Assembly (NCBI GenBank): GCA_002255985.1
Contig: NKIR01000009.1
Span: forward strand, 1-64,000
From: Sphingomonadaceae bacterium PASS1
GTDB taxonomy: Bacteria; Pseudomonadota; Alphaproteobacteria; Sphingomonadales; Sphingomonadaceae
Direction of reading: 5' to 3'
Length of the DNA: 64,000 bases
The notes beneath the pieces were generated by a model, which ran no database searches, was not told the origin of the DNA, and worked only from the letters and a program-made list of their open reading frames with translations. The first letter of the stretch is position 1; every line of letters begins with the position of its first letter. This document shows, piece by piece, positions 56,111 to 64,000 of the stretch. Made by a program: the position numbers and the translations under genes.

Positions 56111-56863
56111 ATGCTATCAGTCAACCGGGGCCTGAAACGGTCAATACATCATTTTCTGATGCTGCTCGCAGCCGGAGCACTTGTCGCTTCGCCAGCGATG
56201 GCGCAGATTAATGCCGTCGATCCCAATGACGTCATCGATTCAGATCTTGGCACACCTACGGCAGCCCCGACCACCGCCTCGGCGGCGGATGCCGCGTCCC
56301 CTGTTCAAGATGGCGTTCCGACTGAAGCCCCTGCAGCATTGCCGCAAAAGTCCTCCGCGTCGCCTGCCATCCCGACGGATGACACCTATCAGCAAGATGA
56401 TTTGATTGGCGCAGCTGAAGGCGTCTTTGGCAAGAGTGCCGAAGGACTGGGCAAGCTGATTGAAGACATTCTGAAAAAGCAGGGTCGGCCAAATGGTTAT
56501 ATCGTTGGCCGCGAAGGTGGTGGCGCGTTTATCGTTGGCCTACGTTACGGCTCGGGCACGCTGAATCATAAGGTTGAAGGCCAAAAGCCCGTCTATTGGA
56601 CTGGTCCGTCGATTGGACCCGATGCTGGCGCAAATGCCGGCAGCACCTTTGTGCTTGTCTATAATCTTTACGACACTGAGGACATCTACAAACGCTATCC
56701 CGCCGGTGAGGGCATCGCGTATCTCGGTGGTGGTTTCAATGCGAGTTATCTGCGCCGTGGCGATGTCGTGCTCATTCCCATCAGGGTAGGCGCCGGAATT
56801 CGGTTGGGCGCCAATGTCGGATATATGCGCTTTTCCAAAAAGCAGCGCTGGCTGCCGTTTTAA
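56111..56863 (+). CDS. EipA family envelope protein (DUF1134)
   Basis: The 250-residue exported protein has a signal peptide (MLLAAGALVASPAMA-QI), a Pro/Ala-rich linker (about residues 35-100), and the DUF1134 domain with GRPNGYIVGREGGGAFIVGLRYGSG-type core (about 126-150) and GGGFNASYLRRGDVVLIPIRVGAG near the end. In Brucella, EipA is a periplasmic envelope-integrity protein that is conditionally important with cell-envelope genes. The domain call is firm; the role here is inferred. Its stop overlaps the stop of ribE on the opposite strand. Confidence 0.88.
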   Translation: MLSVNRGLKRSIHHFLMLLAAGALVASPAMAQINAVDPNDVIDSDLGTPTAAPTTASAADAASPVQDGVPTEAPAALPQKSSASPAIPTDDTYQQDDLIGAAEGVFGKSAEGLGKLIEDILKKQGRPNGYIVGREGGGAFIVGLRYGSGTLNHKVEGQKPVYWTGPSIGPDAGANAGSTFVLVYNLYDTEDIYKRYPAGEGIAYLGGGFNASYLRRGDVVLIPIRVGAGIRLGANVGYMRFSKKQRWLPF

Positions 56864-57468
56864 CGGGCGCGCATATCTTCCATGCGTTTCAGGTAACGGG
56901 CGAGCACGTCGATCTCCAAATTGACCTGCCGCCCCGCGCGCAGCGTCCCTAATGTCGTCATCTGCGCAGTGTGCGGAATGATGTTCAGCATGAAATGCGC
57001 CGAACCATCGGCCTGATCGGAAATGTCATTGACGGTCAGCGACACGCCATCAACGGTTATAGATCCTTTCGACGCGATATAAGGCGCAAGGCTGCCCGGT
57101 GCGGCGACGGTGACTTTCCAACTGTCACCGACGGTTTCGCTGCCAACAATATGTCCGACGCCGTCGACATGGCCCGTCACAATATGCCCGCCCAATTCAT
57201 CGCCAACCTTCAGCGCGCGTTCGAGGTTCAGTTTGGTTCCGGCTTCCCACATGCCCGTAGGGGTGCGTGAAACGGTTTCTGCCGACGCATCGATTGCGAA
57301 CCAGCCTTCGCCCTTGTCGACAACGGTCAGGCACACGCCAGAACAGGCGATAGACGCGCCGATGGCGACCGTGTCCATGTTATACCCGCAGTCAATAACC
57401 AGGCGCAAATCGCCGCGCTGTTCGGATGAACGAATATTGCCAACGTCCGTGATGATACCTGTGAACAT
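56860..57468 (-). CDS. ribE: Riboflavin synthase, alpha chain
   Basis: The 202-residue enzyme dismutates two 6,7-dimethyl-8-ribityllumazines to riboflavin. It has two lumazine-binding repeats: MFTGIITDVGNIRS with SIACSGVCLTVVD, and GHIVTGHVDGVG with ITVDGVSLTVND. It lies 15 bases downstream of ribD in a two-gene unit. No FMN riboswitch is seen upstream. It converges on EipA, with the two stop codons sharing the palindrome TTAA. Confidence 0.96.
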   Translation of the reverse strand: MFTGIITDVGNIRSSEQRGDLRLVIDCGYNMDTVAIGASIACSGVCLTVVDKGEGWFAIDASAETVSRTPTGMWEAGTKLNLERALKVGDELGGHIVTGHVDGVGHIVGSETVGDSWKVTVAAPGSLAPYIASKGSITVDGVSLTVNDISDQADGSAHFMLNIIPHTAQMTTLGTLRAGRQVNLEIDVLARYLKRMEDMRAR

Positions 57469-57483
57469 ATATATCTTGCCTCT

Positions 57484-58428
57484 TTAATTGGCGCGTTCGT
57501 AGACTTCGAGACAGTCTTTGCCAAGACTGCGGGAATCGCTCAGCTCCCAAAGTCCATGCGCATCCGAAAGCTGCCCAAGCCCAATGTCGCCAAGGCACGC
57601 TTTGCCTGCCCCGATGAAAATGGGTGCGCGGTACAATAACAGCCGGTCCACCAGACCAGCTTTCAAAAAAGCCGTGGCTGTTGCAGCGCCGCCTTCAACC
57701 ATCACATTATTACAATCCAGTTTTGCGATATCCGCCGGCGCAGAAATAACTTCCCACCCGTCGGGGGCATCACCGCTGCCCAACATGACCTTGCGTGGTT
57801 GCCGTTGCGCGAGCCCTGCAAGCCGCACATTTAATTGCGGCGCATCTGCCTTTACGGTGCCGGATCCGACTAAAATAGCATCCGTCCGCGCGCGTTCAAT
57901 GTGGCTATGCGCGCGCGCGATATCACCCGTAATCCATCGGCTGCTGCCATCGGCCATGGCGATTTGACCATCAAGCGATGTCGCGATTTTTAACGTTACA
58001 AATGGCCGCCGCAACTGCATGCGGCTCAGAAATCCGGAGAGACTTTTGCGCGCCTCGGACGCCATGACGCCAGTTTCGACAGCGATGCCCGATGCCATGA
58101 GCGCCTTGATGCCTTTGCCCGCAGTCCGTGGATCGGGATCCTCCAGCGCAACGACAACGCGTGCTGGCCGGGCGTCCATCAGCAATACGGCGCACGCCGG
58201 TCCACGGTCGGATTGATGCGCGCAAGGCTCAAGCGTGACGTACATAACGCTGCCTTGCGCTGCAGAACCAGCCTGTGCCAGCGCCATGGCTTCTGCGTGG
58301 GGACGACCCCCCTTTTGGGTCCAGCCGCGTCCAACGACGATGCCGTCCTTAACGATGATACAGCCGACCGACGGGTTCAGCCCCGTCTGGCCAACGCCAC
58401 GTTCAGCCAGTGCCAAAGCTACGGCCAT
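57484..58428 (-). CDS. ribD: Bifunctional riboflavin deaminase/reductase
   Basis: The 314-residue protein has an N-terminal zinc deaminase (GRPHAEAMAL and EPCAHQSDRGPAC) and a C-terminal NADPH reductase (ITGDIARAHSHIERARTDAILVGSGTVKADAP, then NVMVEGGAATATAFL). It converts the GTP cyclohydrolase product to 5-amino-6-ribitylamino-uracil phosphate. The spacing inside the second zinc motif (10 residues between Cys) is one longer than in E. coli. The start at 58428 reads MAVALALAERG; an earlier start was not seen. Confidence 0.95.
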   Translation of the reverse strand: MAVALALAERGVGQTGLNPSVGCIIVKDGIVVGRGWTQKGGRPHAEAMALAQAGSAAQGSVMYVTLEPCAHQSDRGPACAVLLMDARPARVVVALEDPDPRTAGKGIKALMASGIAVETGVMASEARKSLSGFLSRMQLRRPFVTLKIATSLDGQIAMADGSSRWITGDIARAHSHIERARTDAILVGSGTVKADAPQLNVRLAGLAQRQPRKVMLGSGDAPDGWEVISAPADIAKLDCNNVMVEGGAATATAFLKAGLVDRLLLYRAPIFIGAGKACLGDIGLGQLSDAHGLWELSDSRSLGKDCLEVYERAN

Positions 58429-58448
58429 GAAGCGGTGATCAGCGGTGG

Positions 58449-58856
58449 CTATGGTTTTGCTCCCGCAGCAGTGTCTTTGGCTTGTGCATCTTTTTGCGCA
58501 CGCTCAAGCTGGGCCTCGCGCTCAATCTTTTCCACGTCCATCCCAACCGCACGACCAAATGCTTTATATGCCTCTTTCTCGCGGGCGCGCATTTCGTCTT
58601 TTCGCTTTTGATATGCAGCAATCGCCGCTTTCGATTCCTCGATTGTGCGTGTCGCGGGCCAGCTTTCGAAATAGGTCACTGTGGGTGGCGGCGGCTTCGC
58701 CTTTTCAAGCGTGTCGATATAAAATGTATAGATGATAATCGCCGTCGGCACGCAGGCAGCGAGAAAAAGCCACGGACTATGCGTGCCCGTTGTGCGGAAA
58801 AAGCTGATCAGATCTGTGCCCGCACTGCGCAGCGAGACATCTTTAAAAAACGACAT
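58449..58856 (-). CDS. Unknown single-pass membrane protein
   Basis: The 135-residue protein has one membrane helix (SPWLFLAACVPTAIIIYTFYI, about residues 27-47), then a short Pro-rich region (KAKPPPPTVTYFESWPA) and a charged helical tail (about 74-125) likely to be a coiled coil. No family is recognised. It ends 20 bases before the start of ribD on the same strand, so it may be co-transcribed. Confidence 0.65.
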   Translation of the reverse strand: MSFFKDVSLRSAGTDLISFFRTTGTHSPWLFLAACVPTAIIIYTFYIDTLEKAKPPPPTVTYFESWPATRTIEESKAAIAAYQKRKDEMRAREKEAYKAFGRAVGMDVEKIEREAQLERAQKDAQAKDTAAGAKP

Positions 58857-58915
58857 GACTATCCAATAAGACGGACATCGCGCGATTTCCAGTGCCCGAT
58901 GTAAAGAGGCGCGGC

Positions 58916-60574
58916 TTATCGCCCACTTCGGAACGCGTTTGTAATGGGGTAGCGGCGATCCCGCCCGAAGTTTCGTGTGCCAAGCTTTACCCCCGGGGGC
59001 GCCTGCCGCCGTTTATACTCCGCAAGATAGAGCAGCCTTTCAATCCGCACGACTATGTCGCGATCAAAGCCTTGCGCAACAACCTCATCGACAGAGCGCT
59101 CTTCCTCCACCAAGGCATGCAACATTTTATCAAGGACAGGATAATCCGGAAGCGAATCGCTGTCCTTTTGGTCCGGCCGCAACTCCGCACTGGGGGGCTT
59201 GGTAATGATATTGTCGGGTATCACTGGGCCATCCCGGCCGAGACCAATGCGGGGCTTGTGCGCATTGCGCCATTCGGAAATGGCAAAAACGGTCATTTTA
59301 TAGGCATCTTTTATCGGGTTATAGCCACCGGCCATATCGCCATAAATCGTAGCGTAGCCGACGCTCATCTCGCTTTTGTTGCCAGTCGTCAAAAGCATAT
59401 GTCCAAATTTGTTGGACAGAGCCATCAACGTGACCCCGCGGATACGCGACTGAATATTCTCTTCGGTAATGTCGACATCGCGGTCGGCAAAGCTGCCCGA
59501 GAGCATCTTATCGAACGCCATTACGGCGGGTGCAATCGGGATCGTGTCAATCCGGCAGCCAATCATTTCAGCGCATTGCGCAGCATCGTCCAGACTGGAT
59601 TGGCTGGTATATCGACTGGGCAACATGACGCACCAAACGCGGTCCGGTCCAAGCGCATCAGCGGCAATTGCGGCGCATATCGCACTATCGATTCCGCCCG
59701 ACATGCCCAACACAACGCCGGGAAAGCCGTTGGTGTTGACGTAATCGCGCAGGCCCGTGACCATAGCGCTATAGATATCCGCGGGATGGTCTTCCCAAAG
59801 CGCCTTTGGCCCATCCGCACATTGCCAGCCATCGTCACCGCGCGTCCAATGCGTCATGCGCAGATGCTCTTCCCAGTCGGGCAAACGGTGTGCCGCCGCT
59901 CCATCCGCGTTCAGGACAAAAGAACTGCCGTCGAACACCAACTCGTCCTGACCACCGACACGATTTAGAAACATCAGCGGCAAACCGGTTTCGCGCACAC
60001 GTGCCGCAAAAACCTCTTCCAAACGCCGGTCATCCTTATCGATTTCATACGGGCTGCCGTTGGTCGAAATAAGCAACTCAGCGCCGCGTTCCTTCAAATG
60101 GATGCTAACCGGGGCGAGCCAGCCATCTTCGCAAATCGGAACGCCAATGCGCACGCCTTTAAACAGCACGGGTTCCGGCATGGGGCCAGATGCAAAAATC
60201 CGCTTTTCATCAAAGGTTCCGTAATTGGGCAGCTCATGCTTGTAACGCACGGCAGCAATCTGACCGCCATCGAGCAATGCAATTCCGTTGTACAACGCGC
60301 CATCGTCGAGGAATATCGAACCCACAAGCATGGCAGGCCCGCCATCGGCTGTCGCCTCTGCAAGCTTCGCAAGCTCCACCGCAGCGCGCGCTGCAAAGGC
60401 TGGCTTCAGCACCAGATCCTCGGCCGGATACCCAATCAATTGCTGTTCGGGAAACACGATCAGGTCGGCGTCTGTCGCTTTTGCACGCCATTCAAGCATC
60501 TTGCCGGCGTTACCTGCCAGGTCACCCACGCGCTGGTTAAGCTGCGCCATTGCAATATTGAGCCGATTTGTCAT
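58916..60574 (-). CDS. nadE: Glutamine-dependent NAD+ synthetase
   Basis: The 552-residue enzyme makes NAD+ from nicotinate adenine dinucleotide, using ammonia from glutamine. The N-terminal nitrilase-fold glutaminase has the triad Glu43 (FPEQQL), Lys112 (YKHELPNYG) and Cys148 (VPICEDGWL). The C-terminal synthetase has the ATP loop GMSGGIDSAICAA and LLTTGNKSEMSVGY, AGGYNPIKD. The ATG at 60574 begins MTNRLNIAMAQLN, the usual start. Confidence 0.97.
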   Translation of the reverse strand: MTNRLNIAMAQLNQRVGDLAGNAGKMLEWRAKATDADLIVFPEQQLIGYPAEDLVLKPAFAARAAVELAKLAEATADGGPAMLVGSIFLDDGALYNGIALLDGGQIAAVRYKHELPNYGTFDEKRIFASGPMPEPVLFKGVRIGVPICEDGWLAPVSIHLKERGAELLISTNGSPYEIDKDDRRLEEVFAARVRETGLPLMFLNRVGGQDELVFDGSSFVLNADGAAAHRLPDWEEHLRMTHWTRGDDGWQCADGPKALWEDHPADIYSAMVTGLRDYVNTNGFPGVVLGMSGGIDSAICAAIAADALGPDRVWCVMLPSRYTSQSSLDDAAQCAEMIGCRIDTIPIAPAVMAFDKMLSGSFADRDVDITEENIQSRIRGVTLMALSNKFGHMLLTTGNKSEMSVGYATIYGDMAGGYNPIKDAYKMTVFAISEWRNAHKPRIGLGRDGPVIPDNIITKPPSAELRPDQKDSDSLPDYPVLDKMLHALVEEERSVDEVVAQGFDRDIVVRIERLLYLAEYKRRQAPPGVKLGTRNFGRDRRYPITNAFRSGR

Positions 60575-60697
60575 TTCACCACCCTATTGTCCACAATGTA
60601 GCGGGGCAAGCCGATTGTCAGGCCAGTTGCGCGTCGCTAAGGCGATTGGCGAAACTTTGGCGCACAATTCGAAGCTCAGGGGTCCGGGGACACGCAC

Positions 60698-61633
60698 ATG
60701 AAATTGATGACAGGCAACAGCAACCTTCCTTTGGCGAAGGGCATTGCAGATTATATGAACTTGCCGCTGACCGACGCCAGCGTGCGCCGTTTCGCCGACA
60801 ATGAGATTTTCGTCGAGATCCATGAAAATGTCCGCGGCGAGGATATGTTCGTTATCCAGTCCACCAGCCACCCTGCCAATGACAATTTGATGGAATTGCT
60901 GATCATGATTGATGCGTTGCGCCGTGCATCGGCAAAGCGCATCACCGCGGTTCTTCCTTATTTCGGCTATGCGCGGCAGGATCGGAAACCAGGGCCACGC
61001 ACGCCAATTTCGGCGAAGCTTGTGGCCAATCTGATTACCCAGGCTGGCGCTGACCGCGTGTTGACCGTGGATTTGCATGCAGGCCAGATTCAGGGCTTTT
61101 TCGATATTCCAACCGACAATCTTTACGGCGCGCCTGTCATGAGCGCCGATATCTTGGAGCGCCACGGCGACAAGAATATCACCGTCGTATCGCCGGATGT
61201 TGGCGGCGTTGTCCGCGCGCGCGCACTTGCAAAGCGTCTTGATGATGCGCCACTGGCGATCGTCGATAAACGCCGTGAAAAAGCCGGTGTTTCAGAGGTG
61301 ATGAATATCATTGGCGACGTTAAAGACCGTTTCTGCATATTGATTGACGACATCGCAGACAGCGCTGGCACGCTGTGCAACGCAGCCGACGCGTTAAAAG
61401 CCGCTGGCGCGTCAGACGTCGTCGCTTATATTACGCATGGTGTATTGTCGGGCGAAGCTGTGAACCGGGTCAACGCGTCCTCACTGCGCAAACTGGTTAT
61501 CACCGACTCCATCATGGCGTCCGACGTTGCCAATGCCAGCCCCAAAATACGCCAGCTGCCCATCGCGCCATTGTTGGGCGAAGCGATTAAGCGCATTGCC
61601 GACGAAAGCTCTGTCAGTTCTTTGTTCGATTGA
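60698..61633 (+). CDS. prs: Ribose-phosphate pyrophosphokinase
   Basis: The 311-residue enzyme makes PRPP from ribose 5-phosphate and ATP, used by pyrE and purine, histidine and NAD synthesis. Conserved parts are [15 protein letters not shown] at the start, [20 protein letters not shown] (about residues 128-147), and the PRPP loop [15 protein letters not shown] (about 215-229). It is divergent from nadE. Its TGA overlaps the ATG of the phosphatase gene (TGATG). Confidence 0.97.
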   Translation: MKLMTGNSNLPLAKGIADYMNLPLTDASVRRFADNEIFVEIHENVRGEDMFVIQSTSHPANDNLMELLIMIDALRRASAKRITAVLPYFGYARQDRKPGPRTPISAKLVANLITQAGADRVLTVDLHAGQIQGFFDIPTDNLYGAPVMSADILERHGDKNITVVSPDVGGVVRARALAKRLDDAPLAIVDKRREKAGVSEVMNIIGDVKDRFCILIDDIADSAGTLCNAADALKAAGASDVVAYITHGVLSGEAVNRVNASSLRKLVITDSIMASDVANASPKIRQLPIAPLLGEAIKRIADESSVSSLFD

Positions 61634-62412
61634 TGACACCGGCGGATATCCTTCTGGCCAACCGTTTGGCCGAGGCAGCGGGCCACGCTATCCGGCCCTT
61701 TTTCCGATCAGCCTATAGTCATGAGGCAAAGGCCGATGCGTCCCCGGTGACAGAAGCCGACCGCGCCGCCGAAAGCGCCATCCGCCGCATTCTTGATGCC
61801 GAATGCCCCCGCGACACGATCATCGGCGAGGAATATGGCGAAAAAACCGGCAGTTCGGGCCGAAGCTGGATTATAGACCCGATCGACGGAACTGTAAGTT
61901 TCATGGCTGGGCGCCCGATATTCGGAACATTGATTGCGCTGCTCGAAGACGGCTGGCCTGTCCTTGGTGTCATCGACCAATGCATCAATGGCGAGCGCTG
62001 GGTCGGCGCTGCCGGGTATCCGACGACGCTGAACGGAAATCCCGTCACGACAAGAGCATGCGCCGCGTTAAATCAGGCCACGCTGGCAACGTCAGGGCCA
62101 CAATATTTTACCCAGCATGACGGCGATCATTTTATGGAGCTCGCAGCGCAAACGGCACATAAAAAAATGCTGTTTGGCGGCGATTGTTACAACTACGCCC
62201 TGCTCGCCAGCGGGCATATCGACATCGTCGTCGAAGCCGGCTTAAAGCTGCATGATTTCGCTGCCTTAATCCCCGTCATAACAGGCGCGGGGGGGATGAT
62301 GAGCGATTGGTCGGGGGATCCACTGCACGGTGTTTCCGACGGCCATATCATTGCGGTGGGCGACCCAGCCCGGCTCGATGACGTGCTCGAAGCACTGGCG
62401 TGCCAACACTAA
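61633..62412 (+). CDS. Inositol monophosphatase-family phosphatase, HisN-like
   Basis: The 259-residue Mg-dependent phosphatase has GEEYGEKTGS (metal Glu), the motif WIIDPIDGTVSFMAGRPIFGTLI (about residues 77-98), and later LKLHDFAALIPVITGAGG-type closing motif. Close relatives are histidinol-phosphatases (HisN), and this is the likely function; inositol or other sugar phosphate activity cannot be excluded. It is coupled to prs, whose product feeds histidine synthesis. Confidence 0.85.
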   Translation: MTPADILLANRLAEAAGHAIRPFFRSAYSHEAKADASPVTEADRAAESAIRRILDAECPRDTIIGEEYGEKTGSSGRSWIIDPIDGTVSFMAGRPIFGTLIALLEDGWPVLGVIDQCINGERWVGAAGYPTTLNGNPVTTRACAALNQATLATSGPQYFTQHDGDHFMELAAQTAHKKMLFGGDCYNYALLASGHIDIVVEAGLKLHDFAALIPVITGAGGMMSDWSGDPLHGVSDGHIIAVGDPARLDDVLEALACQH

Positions 62413-62651
62413 AACGCAGCAGTCCTGTCAGTTTCATTTTAGTTTCCCGACGCGTGATGCCCAATATTTCGACCAAGCACATGCCCGCGATCTTGGTTAT
62501 TTGCTGCAAACTCTTAAGGGTCTGGGCCGAATTACCGGCAATAAGCTTGCAATCCAGCGCGAATCCGGCTAGGCGCGCCGCTTCCGAATAAGCAGGCTGG
62601 CCAATAGGGCTGCCATGTCGGCTTGATACGGACTCAACAAAGGAGACCAAA

Positions 62652-62852
62652 ATGCCCAAGCTCAAGACCAAGAGCGGTGTGAAGAAACGCTTCAAAATCA
62701 CCGCAACAGGCAAGATCAAGCATGGCGTCGTTGGAAAACGGCACCGTTTGAGCAGCCATAATGCCAAATATATCCGCCAAAACCGTGGCACCAGCGTGAT
62801 CTCTGATCCCGATGCCAAGACAATCAAGAAATGGGCGCCATACGGTCTTTAA
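62652..62852 (+). CDS. rpmI: 50S ribosomal protein L35
   Basis: The 66-residue basic protein has the L35 signature [21 protein letters not shown] and KHRL-type segments ([19 protein letters not shown]). It binds 23S rRNA. AAAGGAG lies just before the ATG at 62652. It is followed by rplT after 36 bases. A 239-base gap upstream holds no clear gene and probably its promoter. Confidence 0.97.
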   Translation: MPKLKTKSGVKKRFKITATGKIKHGVVGKRHRLSSHNAKYIRQNRGTSVISDPDAKTIKKWAPYGL

Positions 62853-62888
62853 GACTGCGCGTACGTTTTAACGAAAAGGATATAGATT

Positions 62889-63254
62889 ATGGCACGTGTC
62901 AAACGTGGTGTGACCACCAAAGCCAAACATAAAAGAATTTTAGAGCAGGCGAAGGGCTATTATGGCCGTCGTAAAAATACCATCCGCGTCGCACGTCAGG
63001 CCGTCGAAAAGGCCGGTCAGTACGCATATCGCGACCGTAAGGTAAACAAGCGGAACTTCCGCGCATTGTGGATCCAGCGTATCAACGCCGCAGTCCGCGC
63101 CGAAGGCATGACCTATGGCGTGTTCATGCATGGGCTGAAGCTTGCTGGCGTCGAATTGGACCGCAAGGTCCTTGCCGACCTCGCGATGAACGAAGGCGCA
63201 ATGTTTAGCACAATCATTGCGCAGTCGAAGGCAGCGCTCGCGAAAGCGGCATAA
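62889..63254 (+). CDS. rplT: 50S ribosomal protein L20
   Basis: The 121-residue protein opens [20 protein letters not shown] with the L20 signature [31 protein letters not shown]-type basic helix, and ends in the globular domain. It is an early 23S rRNA-binding assembly protein and can repress its own operon in other bacteria. It is in the operon rpmI-rplT ahead of pheS. Confidence 0.97.
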   Translation: MARVKRGVTTKAKHKRILEQAKGYYGRRKNTIRVARQAVEKAGQYAYRDRKVNKRNFRALWIQRINAAVRAEGMTYGVFMHGLKLAGVELDRKVLADLAMNEGAMFSTIIAQSKAALAKAA

Positions 63255-63276
63255 GCTCCTAAAACTTCGATATTGC

Positions 63277-63318
63277 GCAAAAGGGCGTGGGCGGCACTTG
63301 CCGTTCGCGCCCTTTTGC
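63277..63318 (+). terminator. Hairpin between rplT and pheS
   Basis: GCAAAAGGGCG and CGCCCTTTTGC form an 11-base perfect stem, with an imperfect inner stem GGCGGC / GCCGTT. Two T follow. It ends 15 bases before pheS, so it could stop most ribosomal-protein transcription or act as an attenuator of pheS. Confidence 0.6.
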
Positions 63319-63333
63319 TTATTCAGGCGAACC

Positions 63334-64000
63334 ATGATGACAGATATTGCGACACTCCAAACCGAACTGATGGCAGCGATTGATTCCGCGGATACGCTGG
63401 ATGCGCTGGAGGCTGTTCGGATATCCGCCCTTGGTAAGCAAGGCAGCGTTTCGGCGTTGCTCAAGACGATGGGCGCCATGTCGCCCGATGAACGTCAGAC
63501 GCAAGGCCCCATTATCAACGGTCTGCGCGAAAGCGTTACCGCGGCGCTGGCCGCGAAAAAAGCAGCCTTGGAAACAGCCGAGTTGAACCGGCGTCTCGCA
63601 AGCGAATGTGTCGACATGACATTGCCTGCGCCCGAAATGCCGCGCGGAACAGTGCATCCGGTTAGCCAAGTCATGGACGAGCTTGCCGAAATCTTTGCCG
63701 ACATGGGCTTCGCCGTTGCCGAAGGGCGTGAGATCGAAGACGATTGGCACAATTTCACCGCGCTCAACATTCCCGAAACGCATCCTGCCCGCGCGATGCA
63801 TGATACATTCTATTTCCCGGATGAAATGGCGCGCGCGGGCAGCAAAATGCTGCTGCGCACGCACACATCGCCTGTGCAAATCCGCACCATGACGTCACAG
63901 GAACCACCGATCCGCATTATCGCACCTGGCCGCGTCTACCGCAGCGACAGCGATGCGACGCACACGCCGATGTTCCACCAGATCGAAGGCCTTGTCATCG
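63334..64000 (+). CDS. pheS: Phenylalanyl-tRNA synthetase alpha subunit (partial, cut by window end)
   Basis: The first 222 codons are present; the frame is open to the window end. The N-terminal coiled-coil tRNA-binding arm is followed by the class II catalytic start ([39 protein letters not shown]), motif 2 region [14 protein letters not shown] and [22 protein letters not shown]. It charges tRNA-Phe as an alpha2-beta2 enzyme; pheT is expected just beyond. The ATG at 63334 is followed by a second ATG at 63337. Confidence 0.95.
   Translation, partial: MMTDIATLQTELMAAIDSADTLDALEAVRISALGKQGSVSALLKTMGAMSPDERQTQGPIINGLRESVTAALAAKKAALETAELNRRLASECVDMTLPAPEMPRGTVHPVSQVMDELAEIFADMGFAVAEGREIEDDWHNFTALNIPETHPARAMHDTFYFPDEMARAGSKMLLRTHTSPVQIRTMTSQEPPIRIIAPGRVYRSDSDATHTPMFHQIEGLVI

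Noticed and set aside
58429-58448. FMN riboswitch ahead of ribD
   Set aside because: Only 20 bases separate the unknown gene from ribD, which is far too short for the element, and no RFN pattern is seen further upstream.
62348-62827. Open frame of about 160 codons on the minus strand over the hisN-like end and rpmI
   Set aside because: It is antisense to rpmI and the phosphatase end and shows no familiar domain; best explained as a shadow of the plus-strand genes.
1-64000. CRISPR arrays, rRNA genes, insertion sequences or prophage
   Set aside because: No repeat-spacer pattern, no 16S/23S-like block and no intact transposase or phage structural genes were found; only the recombinase remnant suggests past integration.

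Overview
The window reads as ordinary chromosome of an alphaproteobacterium, most likely a sphingomonad (Sphingomonadaceae, Sphingorhabdus/Sphingopyxis-like). The evidence is the PCMT-like/TolC/PopZ block ahead of valS, the alphaproteobacterial cytochrome aa3 order ctaC-ctaD-ctaB-small membrane protein-ctaG-ctaE-DUF983-SURF1, an EipA (DUF1134) protein, an SdhAF4 (DUF1674) protein, and infC lying apart from rpmI-rplT. The genus is inferred from gene content only. Genes are tightly packed. Many neighbours overlap by ATGA, GTGA, TTGA or TGATG, and GTG and TTG starts are common, so translational coupling is widespread.

Layout. 0-1.5 kb: a serine recombinase remnant without its catalytic domain, next to tRNA-Cys. 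1.7-4.2 kb: a degenerate PCMT-family protein, TolC and a PopZ-like protein. 4.2-7.6 kb: an exported amidohydrolase and an exported S9 peptidase. 7.6-14.6 kb: a possible leader peptide, valS, a MATE transporter, a DsbD-like reductase, and infC, which probably starts at AUC. 14.6-21.7 kb, minus strand: the cytochrome c oxidase operon, ending in a TauE/SafE permease. 22-26 kb: pyrE-pdxJ-acpS-lepB and membrane proteins. 26-38.7 kb: an Atm1-like ABC exporter, recQ, a small lipid/redox group (DUF442 phosphatase-like, unknown protein, sterol desaturase-like, GMC oxidoreductase), thrC, an rRNA-methyltransferase-like protein, folB with a pteridine-reductase-like SDR, and an RhlE-type RNA helicase. 38.8-44.6 kb, minus strand: RsmB-like, GNAT, rpe, heparinase II/III-like and purH.

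44.7-49 kb: an SdhAF4-type gene, then the most interesting block: circularly permuted ATP-grasp ligase, alpha-E protein, transglutaminase and Anbu-type proteasome-like peptidase, four genes in a row on one strand. This set has been proposed by comparative genomics to form a peptide ligation and cleavage system, but its substrate and product are unknown. A sphingomonad-type palindromic repeat follows it. 49-54.4 kb: a thioesterase, oligopeptidase B, aminopeptidase P and a YghU-like GST. 54.5-58.9 kb: an unknown membrane-anchored repeat protein, tRNA-Ser, EipA, ribE-ribD and an unknown membrane protein. 58.9-64 kb: nadE, prs, a HisN-like phosphatase, rpmI-rplT, and pheS cut by the window end.

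There is no CRISPR array, rRNA, intact prophage or insertion sequence. The unusual material is the ATP-grasp/Anbu block, the infC start, the small genes, and regulatory or repeat structures between genes.
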